A stretch of 64,000 bases of DNA from Paralvinella palmiformis. Lineage: Eukaryota; Annelida; Polychaeta; Terebellida; Alvinellidae. Below are positions 1 through 12,822 of the stretch, piece by piece. Position 1 is the first letter of the stretch; every line of letters starts with the position of its first letter. A program made the position numbers and the translations under genes. The stretch is taken from the NCBI GenBank assembly GCA_025642065.1, contig JAODUP010000148.1, forward strand, positions 124,001 through 188,000. The letters are read 5' to 3'. Under the pieces are notes generated by a model. That model did no database searches and had not been told where the DNA came from. It worked only from the letters and a program-made list of their open reading frames with translations.

Positions 1-379
1 TCAGGTAAATGACAATGGACTGATTCATCTCTTCTAATGTAACGGAAACAACAAAATTTTGCTACACAGTAAAACCTGCATCATCCACCAACACTGTCCG
101 CTTAAGAAAATGTAGACTAACAGACAATGTTTCATTATCCAGGTCGGTTTATCTCAGGCAACCAACTGTTTGATTTTGTGACCTTCAAAGTCTAAATGCC
201 AGTCTGATACTATATCAGCATTATCTTGTAAATTTATTTATAGGAATAATTAGTATATCATTATTAACACATAAAATTCTGATGTTCAGTCGGCTCGCTA
301 AATATTTAACAAAGAATCCACTATTTATAGTGAATTTTAATGTTATTTATTTCCTTTGGTCCTCAGATCAGAGAAGAAA

Positions 380-537
380 TGTTGCTATTTTATGGCTGAT
401 TTTGTGACTATGGTGTATGTTTAACTGGTTGAATAACCTCCAAAGATACTAAAACGTAGTGAAAGATGAAACAGCTTACAGACATAGCCATAGTAGGATC
501 TGAAGAGATATATGGCCAACTATCCTATCAGTTAGTT
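380..537 (-). repeat. Old SINE-A copy, heavily diverged
   Basis: The order of blocks matches the SINE-A family (see 14213-14395): a body ending in ACCTCCAAAG, a GAAAGATGAAAC block, then a degraded tRNA-like head around 515-537. Many substitutions point to an old insertion. It lies just 3' of the METTL4 DPPW exon, inside the METTL4 gene if that gene continues leftwards. Confidence 0.5.
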
Positions 538-813
538 GATGGAAATGCCCCATGATCACAGAAAATGATGGTTTGCCAGAATTGAAAGAGCCATGTCAAC
601 ATGCGACCTATAGTTGTACCAAAATTAGTGAAGCGCCACTAAGACATGCATACAATTCAAGCATTATAGCTTCAAGTAGTGATTTTGACATTGTCAAAAG
701 GCTTAATCTTCAGAGAACAACGGATATAGTACCATGGGAAATCACCACTGTTTGAATCCCCCTGGTGGTCAGACGAGACGAGGTTGGATTAGATAGTATC
801 TCTCTGTACTCAC

Positions 814-2653
814 TTTCTGTTTCTTCGTACTGACTTGTTATACCATGGCGGGTCTAGAACAATTAAGTCATATTTGGTACCTTCTGGAAGTAAAATGTAT
901 GAATTTACACACACACACACACAAATAAAACGTAGAGTAAGTATGGTTAAGTAATTATACTCATATCCAAAGATAATATAAATACAATTATTACTCATGG
1001 AAATAAAAATTCATGATTATACATGATTACTTTGATAAGCAATCACATTTATTATTTGTTTTATGATAATTAAACAATTATTCTGATTATTACTCAAAGT
1101 TCATATTTAGACCTTTCATTCGTTTTCCAGAATATGCTTCTCTATATCATGCAGCAATTGCTGCACATCATAGCACATAAATTTAATGTTGTCATCATTA
1201 TGACTGATATATTGTCTATATTTGACATACTAACCGCTGATAAGTGGATCCAGATTAGAAACATCGGACATCAAGAATGAACACTTTGGTGGAAAGATAT
1301 AACTAGATCTCAACACCTTCTTTACATGTACATCGTCATCATGGTGATGTATCATTCTATTGAATATTCTCGGATCATCTACAATAATTAGAACATAAAC
1401 CAAAACAAAATATCTAGGACCCAAACACCAGTGTTTTAAAATGTACACATGATTTACACGGTTTAAGTCAAGTTTAAAATGCCACAATAAGAAACAAAAT
1501 AATAATCTGTTTAATACCTGATTTTATATTTATTTTTAATGTCGTAGAGATAATGCCCCTTTATTGATTAGATTGCAAAATTTCCTTAAATTAACATGCC
1601 TCATGTTTTTCATAACACTTTCAGTGAATGCGAAAATAATACAAACCTTCCTGTATGTGACAAATATCAAGTGCATCCTCAACAAGTGGTTCCTGCTTTG
1701 TTCTGTTCTGAGAGAGATCAATAAAATCCAGTCCCTGATCTAATACCTTCACTGCTGCACGGGCACAGAGATTATTGTCTTTAGGTGGAGTGGTACGAGG
1801 CATCAAATAATTACAGCTGTGTGCCAGGGTGAGCAGCTGTTTTAATGCTATCTGCAAAATATCACCAACCTAAATCGAAAGAAATACAATGGTAACATTT
1901 CATGATATTGTATTATGGTATATTTTTAACTAAAATATTTGCGATTCATTATATTTTAACTCTATACACAAAACGTTTTTACTGCTAGTTATCCCATTAA
2001 TTTTAATATATAGTGCTGATTAGTTTAAAGAGATACTATATTGTTGAATAGTATGTATTCACTGCATGTGTATTTTAAGTACTCTTCTTTTGAAGGCTCG
2101 ATAAAAAATAAAAATAGTAACCTAACTTATAAAGAAGGATTACACAAATTCAAGTTTTAATATTGGCATATTTATAATTGTGTTAGCGTGTAAAAACAAA
2201 CCTACCTGCTTGTGGTTTTCAATTGCAACTTTCTCAGTTTCACTCAATTCATCAAATTTTCTCTTCTGTTAATCACAAATTATACATAAATTAGCAATAT
2301 ATTAAGGGCACAACAGACATATTATAAAGAATACCTTCAATGGAAAATAGTTATTTTATTGTGAGTCTAATAATCACCCTCTTTCTTCTCTTCAGTATAT
2401 GTGGTTTATCATCCAAACTGTTACTGGCTTCTCGTAATTCATCTTCCACGTTTTCTTTTATCTTCGCGTGTAGTTTTTCAAATTGAGAATCCATCACAAA
2501 TGGAGCATGAATTTGAAAAAAGTCTGGTTTGAACTGAACACGATAATCTGCGCTGTTTTCTGCTACTGTGGCATCCAGCCGTGCATACACACTGTTTGTA
2601 TATTTCAGGTGATCAATCACTGCCCCTCTGGCATTTTCACAAATCACTGCCAT
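814..2653 (-). CDS. METTL4: METTL4-like N6-adenine methyltransferase (MT-A70 family), 5' part, cut by window edge
   Basis: Five exons on the minus strand: 2653-2378, 2265-2206, 1851-1647, 1378-1235 and 883-814. All have AG/GT borders and the phases agree (0, 0, 1, 1, 2), giving 251 residues so far. The start Met at 2653 opens MAVICENARGAVIDHL, which lines up with the N-terminus of vertebrate METTL4; an AG just before it may mark a 5'UTR exon. A Lys/Arg-rich stretch spans the exon 1-2 join. Exon 4 carries FPPKCSFLMSDVSNLDPL and exon 5 YDLIVLDPPWYNKSV. DPPW is the catalytic motif of MT-A70 methyltransferases. METTL4 proteins methylate adenine at N6 (m6Am in U2 snRNA; DNA 6mA has also been claimed). 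The rest of the catalytic domain should lie beyond position 1; I saw no further exon in 1-800. The family call is strong; substrate in this species is unknown. Confidence 0.92.
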
Positions 2654-4126
2654 TGCTTGAAATAAATAAATAACAAATGTTAGTTATATTTTATAATGAT
2701 AGCTATTTTGCATACAGACTAGTATACTGTTTATAAACATTCAAACATGTTCCAAAGAAAAGAAAAGAAATAATAATAATAATAATAATCAAAATTTATA
2801 TAGCAGCCTATATAACCTGAAAGAAGGTTACTCTAAGGCGCTTGACAATAAATAATTCATATGGATGTAACAGATTTACATCTTTAAAAAATATATAACT
2901 TGGAATTGTAACAGATCAGCATAAATAGATTAATTCAAAGTAATTATGCTTACAACTTTAGGTAATTATCTTCAAATGAACCGTACTATCGGTTATATAA
3001 ATTCAATTTCAGTTCACGTCTTAGTGACACATTGATACAAAAAGGTCAATTAACCTTGCCTCCTGTTAGTAGCTTTGTACAACATGCAAGAGGATATAGT
3101 AGTCTACTTCTAAGTCAGAACCCAAAGTATGATGATGCTTATCATCAAGATAGTAATCCGGCTCACTAGATGATAACACGTACACCACAGCACCCTGATA
3201 TTCAAATACCGTATATCGTGGGGTATAGGCCCCATACTGGGGTATAAGCTCACTCCCCTAGATGAGTAGATGAGTTAAGTGGGCCTATTCTGTGGTATAA
3301 GTCTAGACAAGTTTTGTTTCATAAAAAATAAAAAGTTAGACAACACAAGATTTTTACTCGTGAACCAAAACAGGAAGTAGGAATAGAAGAGTCTATTTTG
3401 GATCTTTCAGTGCACACTTTCAGCTAGAGGGACGTCTCAAACAAACATCCGGATTACTGTTGGATATAGATCAAGCTAGTTACTGGTAACAGATAATTGG
3501 GAACTTCAAAGTAACATTGTAGAGATTCTGTGTTGTTTGAACAGGCAAGTTTAAGCTGTAATTGTGCTAGATTGACTAATCCCATCCGTGTAACGGACGT
3601 TGTCTAAACAAATTTCTCTACACAAGACACTGTATTTATAACAAATACTAGGGTATTTCTGTGGTATGAGCTCAGTACCCTATTACCAATAATTGAACTA
3701 CTGCATTTACTCGTGTGTCAGTTGATTTCTGGGTAGGGAAAGGGGAGTTCCCAGAAGTACCTCGACTTGTACATGTGTCATATTTTCTACTAGCTGAAGG
3801 AAAGATGTTTTCAGCCATCCTTGACACACAACACAATAGGATTCAACCCAATAAGAGCCAGAGTCAGAACAAAATTGCCACATCACTGCCTACTAATGGT
3901 AATCCATTATTATTCAATAAATAAAAATTTTCACCAAACTGTTATTTCGATCTCACAAACATATCACGTTTTATGTAATAATACTTGATAGTCAGGCAGT
4001 GTTACCTACCAGTACCTCCAGATGTCCTGTGAAATAATTAATTAATAACACTTGCCAGTTGAAGTTACAATCAGGCATGTTTGGTGTGACAAGTTTGTTT
4101 ATTAGTTATAACATCAAAGCGAAATC

Positions 4127-4164
<38 letters not shown>

Positions 4165-5313
4165 TGTATTGCTACCGGTGAAGAAATTGATATTGATACA
4201 TTTACGACACACTTGCTGACATCATGAGTTTGAAATGATTGGGTCAGTTTTTCTTCATGGATGACGACGATGATTCGGATTTTGAGGGATTTTAAGCCAA
4301 TACTTGACCTCGACTTATATGCTGGAGCATATGCATGAGGAAAGAATTACAGGGTCAAACATTTACCTCAACTTATCTGCCTGTCTCTGAGAAATGTGAT
4401 GATCCGAGGAAAAGGTGATACTAAACTTTGAACTCACACCTTACAGATCTGTATTATAGTCCACCAGCAAATATGCAACAGATAGATCCTTATCGGGCAC
4501 ATGAGCATCGATTAATTAACTCTACAGGTGCTGTCCTATGGTATGCTATGGTACAGTTATATTCTATTGAGGTTCAGGACTGAATACCTTTTATGGGAGA
4601 ATAAATGACTTGTCAACATGTAAGATTGACGTGGCTCTGGCCTGTCAGTAACCTTCAAGATTTAGAAAAACTGGAACATATTGCCTGACCTACCTCTCCT
4701 CCTAAAATAGTACATCAATGCTAATCTCGGGTCTTCAAGTTCTACACTTCCACTTCTCACCCATTTCTGCATGTAGAGGGCTTCTCATATTTGGGCATCA
4801 CTGTGGCATCTGATGACATAAAATGAAAATAGATATCAGCAAACAATAATATGTGATGCTGACTTTCTTCGTCCACTGTATTTGTTTCTCACACATAGGT
4901 GCACTATCTTCATGTCTATAAGCAACACTACATTCATGGCAAAATATATATCATGCTTGCATGTATGCACACAGGGCTATATACACATCTGCCATGAATG
5001 CATTTCAGTTGGCATTATAACATTCATACACGCCAGTGTTTTTCGTATCACGAGATTGGACTGCATGTCCTTCTGAATGTAAGTAAACGCAGTTCTAACC
5101 ATTTTCATAGCTTGGTCTTATAATGGGTATTAAAGTATTATCCAGCAGGTCTATCATATATTCTAGATAAAATTTGCATTCATTTTGAAAATTACATAAT
5201 ATTTCCATAGAAGCTATGAAGGAACAGTTCACCCTCAGATAGTATGATTTAAAGGTATAATGCTTATAAAATTAACCCAAAGGGTGACAATAGTAACCAC
5301 AAACTATACCAGG
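2654..5313. other. Intergenic stretch upstream of METTL4, no gene seen
   Basis: No exon with credible splice sites or protein similarity was seen on either strand. It holds a (TAA)n run near 2770-2790, followed by a TATATAGC...AAGGCGCTT block at about 2797-2845 that resembles a common dispersed repeat end, and a (TA)n tract at 4131-4160. A GGTATAAGCTCA-like motif occurs near 3240 and again, diverged, near 3663. The METTL4 promoter is expected near 2660-2800 but no core element is clear. Confidence 0.5.
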
Positions 5314-5330
5314 GTCATAGATATAAGATG

Positions 5331-5449
5331 AAGATGATGATTGATGTTTTACTGCCACTTTTGTGGTAGGCTAAATGGGCCGAGCGACCTCCAAAGGTAA
5401 TGAAGTGAAGTCAAAGATGAAACAACCTTCAGATATGCTCTTTCAGAGA
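5331..5449 (-). repeat. SINE-A copy, truncated at the tRNA head, with target-site duplications
   Basis: Tail (GATGAT) and body of SINE-A are present on the minus strand but the tRNA-like head is missing. Diverged direct repeats flank it: GTCATAGATATAAGATG at 5314-5330 and GTCACAGATATAAGGATG at 5450-5467. Truncation at the 5' end with flanking duplications is the expected product of incomplete target-primed reverse transcription. Confidence 0.75.
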
Positions 5450-5467
5450 GTCACAGATATAAGGATG

Positions 5468-6598
5468 TAATCTTAATTACCGGAGGGAAACAATTACTGC
5501 TTCTTCCAATACCAGATTGTATGGTGGGAAGGAAAGTCACATGTTCTGACCTCAGTTGGCACCAGGATTATGTACCTGTCTTGGTTCTGATCAAGTCAGG
5601 TCACATATGCTCTGGCTTAGCCATCCTGGTGACCTGACCTGTCCCCCAGGTCAATCTAACTACTCACTAACTGATGCCATCATTCATTTGTTTACATAAA
5701 TCTGACAGCTCAATAGATGATTCCTGTTCCAAAAAAACAAAACAATAATCTTAAGGAATTTCAGTATACAGTTTGCTTTAGCCATTGTAGAGTAAGGAAC
5801 AACTACACAGCTATAATCATAAATATCCTTTTCTTCTAAAAGTAAGCGATGTCAGATTTCTAGCCTCAAAATCGCACACCTACAGTCTATTAATATTTTA
5901 TTAACCAGCACTCTGATCTGGATTACCTAACATGTGGTTGATCATATTTTGACAACACTTATAATTTGTGTGAACAGATTTGTATTAGTCCTGAAATTTT
6001 GAAATAAAGGTGAACTATTCCTTTAATATAATTATGGGGAAGTGAAAAAATTAAGACAGTGGCATTACGCTAAAGGATGTTAATTTGTTTCCTTATATCC
6101 TGATCAACTGATCCACTTCAGGAATTTATGCTCATACTCATAGTTATAAATCAGGCTAGAAAGATGGGCTAAATTAAATGAATTTATGTGTGCCATGTCT
6201 GAGATCAGATCATTCTGGGTTAAATTTACATGGTTTCTGATCATTGAAACATGATAAATGTTGGTCAGTTGATAAAGTAAATAATGTCTGTTTAATGAAA
6301 TTGGTATCGATAGATTGGTCTATGAACTAGTGGAAGTCAAAAGTTTTTAAAAAACTGGATTATCCTTATATGTCATAACTAGAAATCAGCCAAATATAAC
6401 CAGAGAGAGCCAGCAAGTGTCAGATTTCTGGCGTAACCCTCAGCACAGTGAACAATCCTAAAACGTGTATGTTCAAAGAAAAAGCTGGTTGCAGATCAAC
6501 AATATTGCAATTCCTACATGCTGCACATAAAACATGGATTCTGATACTAAGCATTTATTTTAAATAATCTGTTTTATTTAATAGTTAATAGCCAAAAT
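5468..6598. other. Intergenic, nothing recognised
   Basis: AT-rich sequence with only short chance reading frames. No repeat family shared with the rest of the window was noticed. Confidence 0.4.
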
Positions 6599-6608
6599 GT
6601 TAATAATA

Positions 6609-7397
6609 GGCCGTTGTTATGTATCAGAGCATCGGAATCATGTTCATTGATGATAAAGGTCTACGCCCATGCTCCAAATCTGGGTGTTTCTGGTGCTCGG
6701 ACGGGGAAGAGCAAGCCGAGCATCAAAATCCTGTTTGTTGGTGATAAAGATCCGAGCATTCAGCACCTGAACCATGCATCATCAATATTATTATAAATCT
6801 GAGCTATTTCATGATCGTTTTTCATTTTTCATCTGCTCGCAGAGAGCTTAGTTGTAATTACTGCTACTAGCATTTAATAAAGATATTATAATAAGTCTAT
6901 CAATAGACATTATAATCAAATTAAAAGAAAATCTGACATTTATAAGAAATGCATTATTTTATGGTTCCCACAACCAAGGAAATATTATTTTCTACAGGTA
7001 AACTATTTATTCACTTTTTTTATTCTAAGTGGGGTTTTTCTAAATGCAGTATTTTTTCCATGAGATTTTCAGATTTTATCAAATTCCAGGGCATTTCCAG
7101 GACCGGGAAAATGAATTTGTTATATTCCAGGTTTTCTAGGACACCTGGGAATCCCGATTATTTGTAAAGCCACACGGCCGTTCTACCGATCCTCTATTTC
7201 TTTGATTTTCGTTTGTACCTCTTCAAAACTATCAAAAGCATCTTCTACTTTCAACCTGAACATAATTACTACATGCTCAACCGCCATATTTGAGCGGAAG
7301 TAATAGCAAATGAGGAATAATTGGCGCATGTGCATTGAGTGCTCGGACCTATAACGCTGAGGTACAGGATTCCGATGCTCGGATACGTAATCAGTTC
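6609..7397. mobile_element. Non-autonomous DNA transposon (MITE) with terminal inverted repeats
   Basis: The left end (about 6615-6660) and the reverse complement of the right end (about 7350-7393) share an imperfect inverted repeat containing GAGCATCGGAATC. The 10-bp sequence GTTAATAATA occurs directly on both sides (6599-6608 and 7398-7407), consistent with a target-site duplication. No transposase frame is present. Inside lie CCAGG/GGGAA motifs around 7080-7150 that recall hAT-type MITEs. A duplication of 8-10 bp fits hAT or Mutator-like elements; I cannot decide between them. Confidence 0.65.
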
Positions 7398-7407
7398 GTT
7401 AATAATA

Positions 7408-8132
7408 TCGACATATTTGCAATACACAATGACTGAATGACAATCGTAATTTTATACTCGAAAAGGAAATATATGACTAAGTGGACAACAAGCTGAAACC
7501 AAGCCCAAAATTAATATACTGACAGTGACATAAACTTTCTCCCTCTCCACTCTCACTCTGGTCACGGCTACAGGGTGGCGATAATAAGGGTAGCAATATG
7601 TTTGTAGTTAATTTCCTAATATTACTGCCAATAAGTATGTGTTAATACATCACATGAGCGGTGCTGTAGACTATATTGCACTGACTCGGTCAAATTCAGG
7701 CTCTCCTCACAATCAAAAGTTACAATCAAATGAAAAGCTTTTGTTTCAGATAAGACATAAGTTTTGGTAAAGTAATATTTCTGGTAACCGGGAGCGGGGA
7801 GGTGTCACTAAATACTACAAACGATACAAGGCGCACTCCCTCTTATTACTTATAACAGAAGACTTCCAATGTATATATAATTAACCTATACACCATATAA
7901 TGCATTATTATTGTTCCATTTCACGGTCCATATCCGATTCACGATAACACTGGTATCACATTTCACTCAGCAAAGGTAATCCATAAATCAAACTCTGTTA
8001 ATACGATTATAAACTCAAACAAAATATTCTGTTTCGCAGAGCTTTTAATTCATCATAACGCACTAAAATATTACCATACAAGAGCAATATTATAACGAAA
8101 TTTAACCGTCGTGTGTGTGTGTGTGTGTGTCA

Positions 8133-8194
<62 letters not shown>

Positions 8195-8941
8195 TCTCTG
8201 TCAGTATGTGTCTCTCTCTCTCTCTTTGTGTGTGTTGGCACTGGTTCAGAGCATTAAAACACAACATCCATTAAACCTATATCTCTAGACATAAAAATCA
8301 TACATAAAAAATTTACACATACATAAATATATAAACATATTATCCTTAACATACGTAAATAAAAAAGTGCACAAACCTAAGCCTACATAAAGCTACACCT
8401 CCACAAATCTAATAATAAGTCTGGACTACTTGTCGGCCTGTAAGGGCCATAAAACCCCACTTTTCGTACGTGGAAAATGTGTCACAATCACATGGGAACA
8501 GAAGAACATTTGTACAGAGTGTACCATTTGACAGCACATTTCGTAGTAAAATCCAAAGTACTGTGATTCAAAGATAAGCTAAATACAAGTACAAGATAAA
8601 TAATTTTGCAGTCAACAACAATTTGCTGTGGTAAAGAAGAAACCTACACATGACAACATTTCAACACAAAATTTGACCACAGCTTAATTATGTGTGTGTG
8701 TGTGTGCGTGTGTGGCGCCCGCGGGCGTGTGTGCGTGTATGTGTGTGCGTGTTTTAGGATAAATATATATGGTCGCATTGATTCAAAACATCAACACATA
8801 AACACCCTGTAAAACCCATACCTCCATAAATCTATAGATAAATAAATCTATATACTAGTACACATGAACATAAACATATAAAGCAAAACTAAAGGTCAAA
8901 ACCCTAGCTGGTAAATACCACACCTCGTATCAAAATGATAA

Positions 8942-8983
<42 letters not shown>

Positions 8984-8989
8984 ATAAAA
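7408..8989. other. Intergenic, simple-repeat rich
   Basis: No gene seen. It contains a GT/TC microsatellite block at 8110-8236, a (TG)n block with a GGCGCCCGCGGGCG core at 8691-8755 and a (TA)n tract near 8948-8977. Confidence 0.5.
8110..8236. repeat. Compound (GT)n/(TC)n microsatellite
   Basis: Alternating GT and TC dinucleotide runs with short interruptions fill this interval. Confidence 0.9.
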
Positions 8990-9253
8990 ATGGCCGAAAT
9001 GGCAGTTATTTTACGTAGCTCAGCTACCTCAAATGAGGGGTACTGCTTCACGACGAGGACTAATTTACAGTAATTTACAACTAAATTACAATAGATCGCA
9101 TATTCGGTGGAGAAAACCTTGTCAGTTGCCTGGTTAGATGAAAAACTCCCCTTACTATAGTGCCACGGCTGGGATTCGAACCTCCGACCTCCCGCACAGT
9201 ATTACCATAAGTAAGAAAGTCACAGGCTCTTACCCACTAGGCCATATAGGCGG
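8990..9253 (-). repeat. SINE-D, tRNA-derived SINE, full-length copy
   Basis: Read on the minus strand, the head near 9253-9155 has an A-box-like TGGCCTAGTGGGTAAGAG and a B-box GGTTCGAATCCC, the internal RNA polymerase III promoter of a tRNA. The body then runs to TTTCGGCCA at 8990. The same body end occurs at 38221-38297, so this is a dispersed family. AT microsatellites abut both ends. Confidence 0.8.
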
Positions 9254-9254
9254 T

Positions 9255-9324
<70 letters not shown>
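9255..9324. repeat. (AT)n microsatellite
   Basis: Nearly uninterrupted TA dinucleotides adjoining the head of the SINE-D copy. Confidence 0.9.
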
Positions 9325-9326
<2 letters not shown>

Positions 9327-9732
9327 AACAAATTATAGTGAATATTGAATTATTCTTTAAAGACGAATAACAAAAAACACTTAATTTATATCTAAACTTT
9401 GCTTAAGAAACACAAGCTGAGCAACTGATATATGCCAGAAAACAACGCCCCTCCATCCCTTAGTGTACAGCTAACATCCACGAATCATTCCCTGTCGGAT
9501 GTCAAATTCATTTACTGTACATGCAGTAAGTATGAAATCTAGTACGGACAAGGACAGCTAATAAGCATACCATCTAATCTGGATACAAGGACTAATCTCT
9601 CCGTACCATTCATAATCTGATCACGTGTCCGTTATTGTTTACTTCACTTAATTACTTGCTGAGTGACCATTGTCTTGATTTAAATCGTATTTTAAGGTGA
9701 GCCATCACGTTATGACGGCCGCCGAATTAAAT

Positions 9733-9979
9733 TATGACGATGATTGATGTTTTACCACAACTTTTGTGCACACTGTAGGCTAAATGGGTCGAGCGACATC
9801 CAAAGGTAATGAAGCGAAGTCAAAGATGAAACACCCTTCAGATATGCCCACGCCGAGATCCGAACACGGTTAGAATCCGAGGACCGCCGCCCGTACGTGC
9901 TCGTACGTAAAAGTGATATTCCGGACGGCAGCAATTCTACGATCTCATTCGCGCGTTCCTTCACACACACACACACACA

Positions 9980-10012
<33 letters not shown>

Positions 10013-10714
10013 CGTAAGACTCTATTTATTTTGCTGCTACGTCTAGCAGAGTTTATTTCAACTATAGAATATGTCTATTAAACAAAGGTTTTGAACAGGC
10101 TTTAAGTATGAAAAGAGCGCTTTATAAGTTTGGTATAATAATAATTAACTAACACGCGTCAGTATCGAGCTGCGAAAGCCACTGCTTGCTTTAGTGACTC
10201 CTTCCGTGAGTCGATCACTACAAGCTTATACAGCAATTCCTGGCTGAGGCACCCAGCGTGATACTTGAGCCCAGACATCGATTATCTGATCGTGTGAGTA
10301 CTCTATAGATAACTCTAAAGATCATTTGTTTCAAACTAATTTAGCATTATCTTTTCATATCGGTGCATGCCCACTTCTATAAATCTAACCCTATCTCGTC
10401 TGGATTTCATGTCACTGTTTTATCGTTTTTTAATTATTCCCAACAATCTGCCACTATCTTTCCAAGTCGTTGTTTTTCAATGAATGTCAAATTTATTAGT
10501 TACTTCTAAATAATATGATGCCTGCCGATTGCCGTATCACGTTGCGTGTGTTTCCGGGAAATGTGTGAAGCCTATCTATCACCGGTTGACTGAATACTAA
10601 CGGCTTGGTAATAGCCGAGATTTACAGTGAACCGGGAAAATCGGTATACTTTACAACGGGTGGTAGTGATCTGTGGTCCAATAGGCTACAAATTAGACCA
10701 CTGAGGCGCCCCCA
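9733..10714 (-). repeat. SINE-A copy split by a 785-bp insertion
   Basis: SINE-A tail and body lie at 9733-9869 and stop at GAACACGG in the B-box region. The tRNA-like head resumes at 10655-10714. A perfect 12-bp direct repeat, GCCGAATTAAAT, flanks the whole unit at 9721-9732 and 10715-10726. This is the SINE's own target-site duplication and shows that the two parts were once one insertion. The DNA between (9870-10654) must therefore have arrived later. Confidence 0.85.
9870..10654. mobile_element. Unclassified insertion inside a SINE-A copy
   Basis: This 785-bp segment separates the two halves of one SINE. It contains an (AC)n(AG)n block at 9961-10011 and no credible coding frame. No clear terminal inverted repeats were found. 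A weak duplication of the target (AACACGG at 9863-9869, AACGGG at 10655-10660) may mark the borders. Class unknown. Confidence 0.5.
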
Positions 10715-10726
10715 GCCGAATTAAAT

Positions 10727-11627
10727 GAGGTTGAGGACAGAAACCTATGAAAATAAACAACGTGAATTTGGGGGATTCATAATCCAGAGCTATATGCCAG
10801 GTTTATGCGAGTGTGACCGACGGAGTACAGGCAGTTGCTCACCGGACAGTTGCGCACAGGGACACTTGCTCAGCAAGCAAATTAAAAAGTGGACACTTGC
10901 TCACCAGTGAATATTTAATAAGAAAGGTAATTTGTAATAAACGATTAAATGATTTTTAATTCAGAAATATATTTCTTAGTATCCTATAACCTATATAATT
11001 AATGGGATGAATATTACCAATTATTAGGGCATTCAAGTTCAGCGTGATCAATATTATATATTTTTCGCGTTAAAAATTAACTAGTGAGCAACTCTCCGAG
11101 GTGAGCAACTGCTCTAAACCCGTGACCGAGATACTCAACACATCTGGGTGGGACACACGGGATTCCTGATGGAGAAAATCAAAGTTGAACATGTGAACAA
11201 ATTGGTTAATGGAATGGTGGCGATGCCTCAGGGTAACTGTATTACACCGTACTTAACTCAAATACGGTCATTGATAGGAACAAGTTCGGGCCCTATACAG
11301 GACGAATTAATATTCTGGTGTTTAGCAAATTATTTATTTTCATGAGCGGTACCAGGCTGGAACAATAGACCGAACGGTGTTACATCTGATCTGGATCCAG
11401 AAGATGGCCATATAGTCAACATCCAAGATAGAACACGGATTACGTGAGCACAGCCACGCGAGGAATAGTTAATTAAACTCGCATAGAGTTTCAATCCGTA
11501 TTGATCCAGAACAAGAACAAAGCCAATCCGCGTTGGGTTCTTTTGGCAAAGCAAAGGCAGTGAGTACCCTTTATCGGGTGAACTTCCTTACTAAACATTT
11601 AATATTTAAACTTCTTCTGGATAAGAC
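10727..11627. other. Intergenic, nothing recognised
   Basis: Short frames only. A perfect 14-bp palindrome ATAAGACGTCTTAT (11621-11634) sits at the edge of the following repeat. Confidence 0.4.
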
Positions 11628-12018
11628 GTCTTATTCACGGAAGCTCATTTTATGTTGAGATCATTTACTGCAGTGTTCAGTCTCCCTCATAGAAAACGCT
11701 TGAAAGTGCTAATCTATATGATAGACAAATCCCTTTTAATCGTTTCACATCGTTCTGACCGAAGCATCCACGCCAAATTTAAACTTATCCGATGCTGCAC
11801 ATATCGGGCTTTGTTAGACATGGCTGTCGATTACCATAGAAGCACTGTGTTCATATTGCCGTTAAAACATTTTCGCCGACGAAATGCTCCACGAGAACAC
11901 CAAATTACCTGAGCCCATTCTTCACTCATAGTTGCACGTATTTGCCGGGCACAATCACTGTAACACACTTCGCGTTGAAACACCTTTATCTTTGGGCACT
12001 CTTAATTAATGGCATTTG
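11628..12018 (-). repeat. Dispersed 391-bp repeat (family E), copy 1
   Basis: About 390 bp from GTCTTATTCACGG to GGCATTTG are clearly similar, end to end, to 63071-63475. An 86-codon frame inside is not conserved as protein in the other copy, so it is probably not a gene. The strand is assigned by analogy with copy 2, where a tRNA-like head abuts the high-coordinate end. This copy has no head. Confidence 0.75.
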
Positions 12019-12444
12019 ACAAGTAGGTTTCAGTAAAAAAATATCGTCTGAGTAATCGTTAATTACCCGGAAACGATAATATCAAATAATACGAACTACG
12101 GGTTCTGGCTATAGTCATTGACCTAAAAGAAAACTGGTCAATGGCTATAGTCGTTTTTAAGACTGACCTATTTAGGTTACATGTTCCGGTTAATAATGTC
12201 CTAATTTAAATTAGCCATTTTAACGTTTTATTGGGATTAGGTTGCATGTAACTGTCTTTGAATGGTCTAGCCTAGTATCAAAACACTTTGTTAAGTTATT
12301 ATTATTATTACAGTCAGAATCCGTTATTCCGACAAGGTTTGTCACATGATAATATGTCGGATAAACGAGCAGGTCGGAATATCGAGTCCGTGACATACCG
12401 GGAGTCTGTGTCACATATTTTAAAATCATAGTTTGTTTGTTTGG

Positions 12445-12796
12445 TTTTTCGGGGAGAATCCACAGACTGTCGCTTATTCGGCACAGCCTTTATGTTGGAA
12501 TGGTTGAGAAACCACATCCCTCACCACTCACAGGGGAGCAGTACGGAAAGATAGAGCCGAAATACTCTGAGGGTGGTCATTGCCAGAGTGTTTTACATCC
12601 TCAGGGGTCTTTAACTTCCCCCTTTATTTTTTTATAATTCAGTGGAGACGGCAGCGCCATTTAACGTGGTCAGCCACACACGATATAGTGAGCCGAGAAA
12701 TTAATCTCTGAAAAAGTTTCGACCTCTTGCTGGGATCGAACCTGTGACCCTTAGCACCAAGTGCCCGGTGCTTAATCGTTCGGCCACCGGAGCTCA
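12445..12796 (-). repeat. SINE-B, tRNA-derived SINE of about 350 bp, copy 1
   Basis: On the minus strand the head starts TGAGCTCCGGTGGCCG and contains an A-box-like TGGCCGAACGATTAAGC and a B-box GGTTCGATCCC. The roughly 270-bp body is shared with 12862-13213 and partly with 55771-56017. It is inserted in the pogo-like element. Confidence 0.85.
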
Positions 12797-12822
12797 CTTT
12801 TAAATCATAAAGATATACCTCC

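Noticed and set aside
8110..8236. CRISPR-like or satellite array
   Set aside because: Only dinucleotide microsatellite; no repeat-spacer structure exists anywhere in the window.
11652..11912. 86-codon frame in repeat family E
   Set aside because: The second copy at 63071 has indels that break it, so there is no sign of selection on protein.
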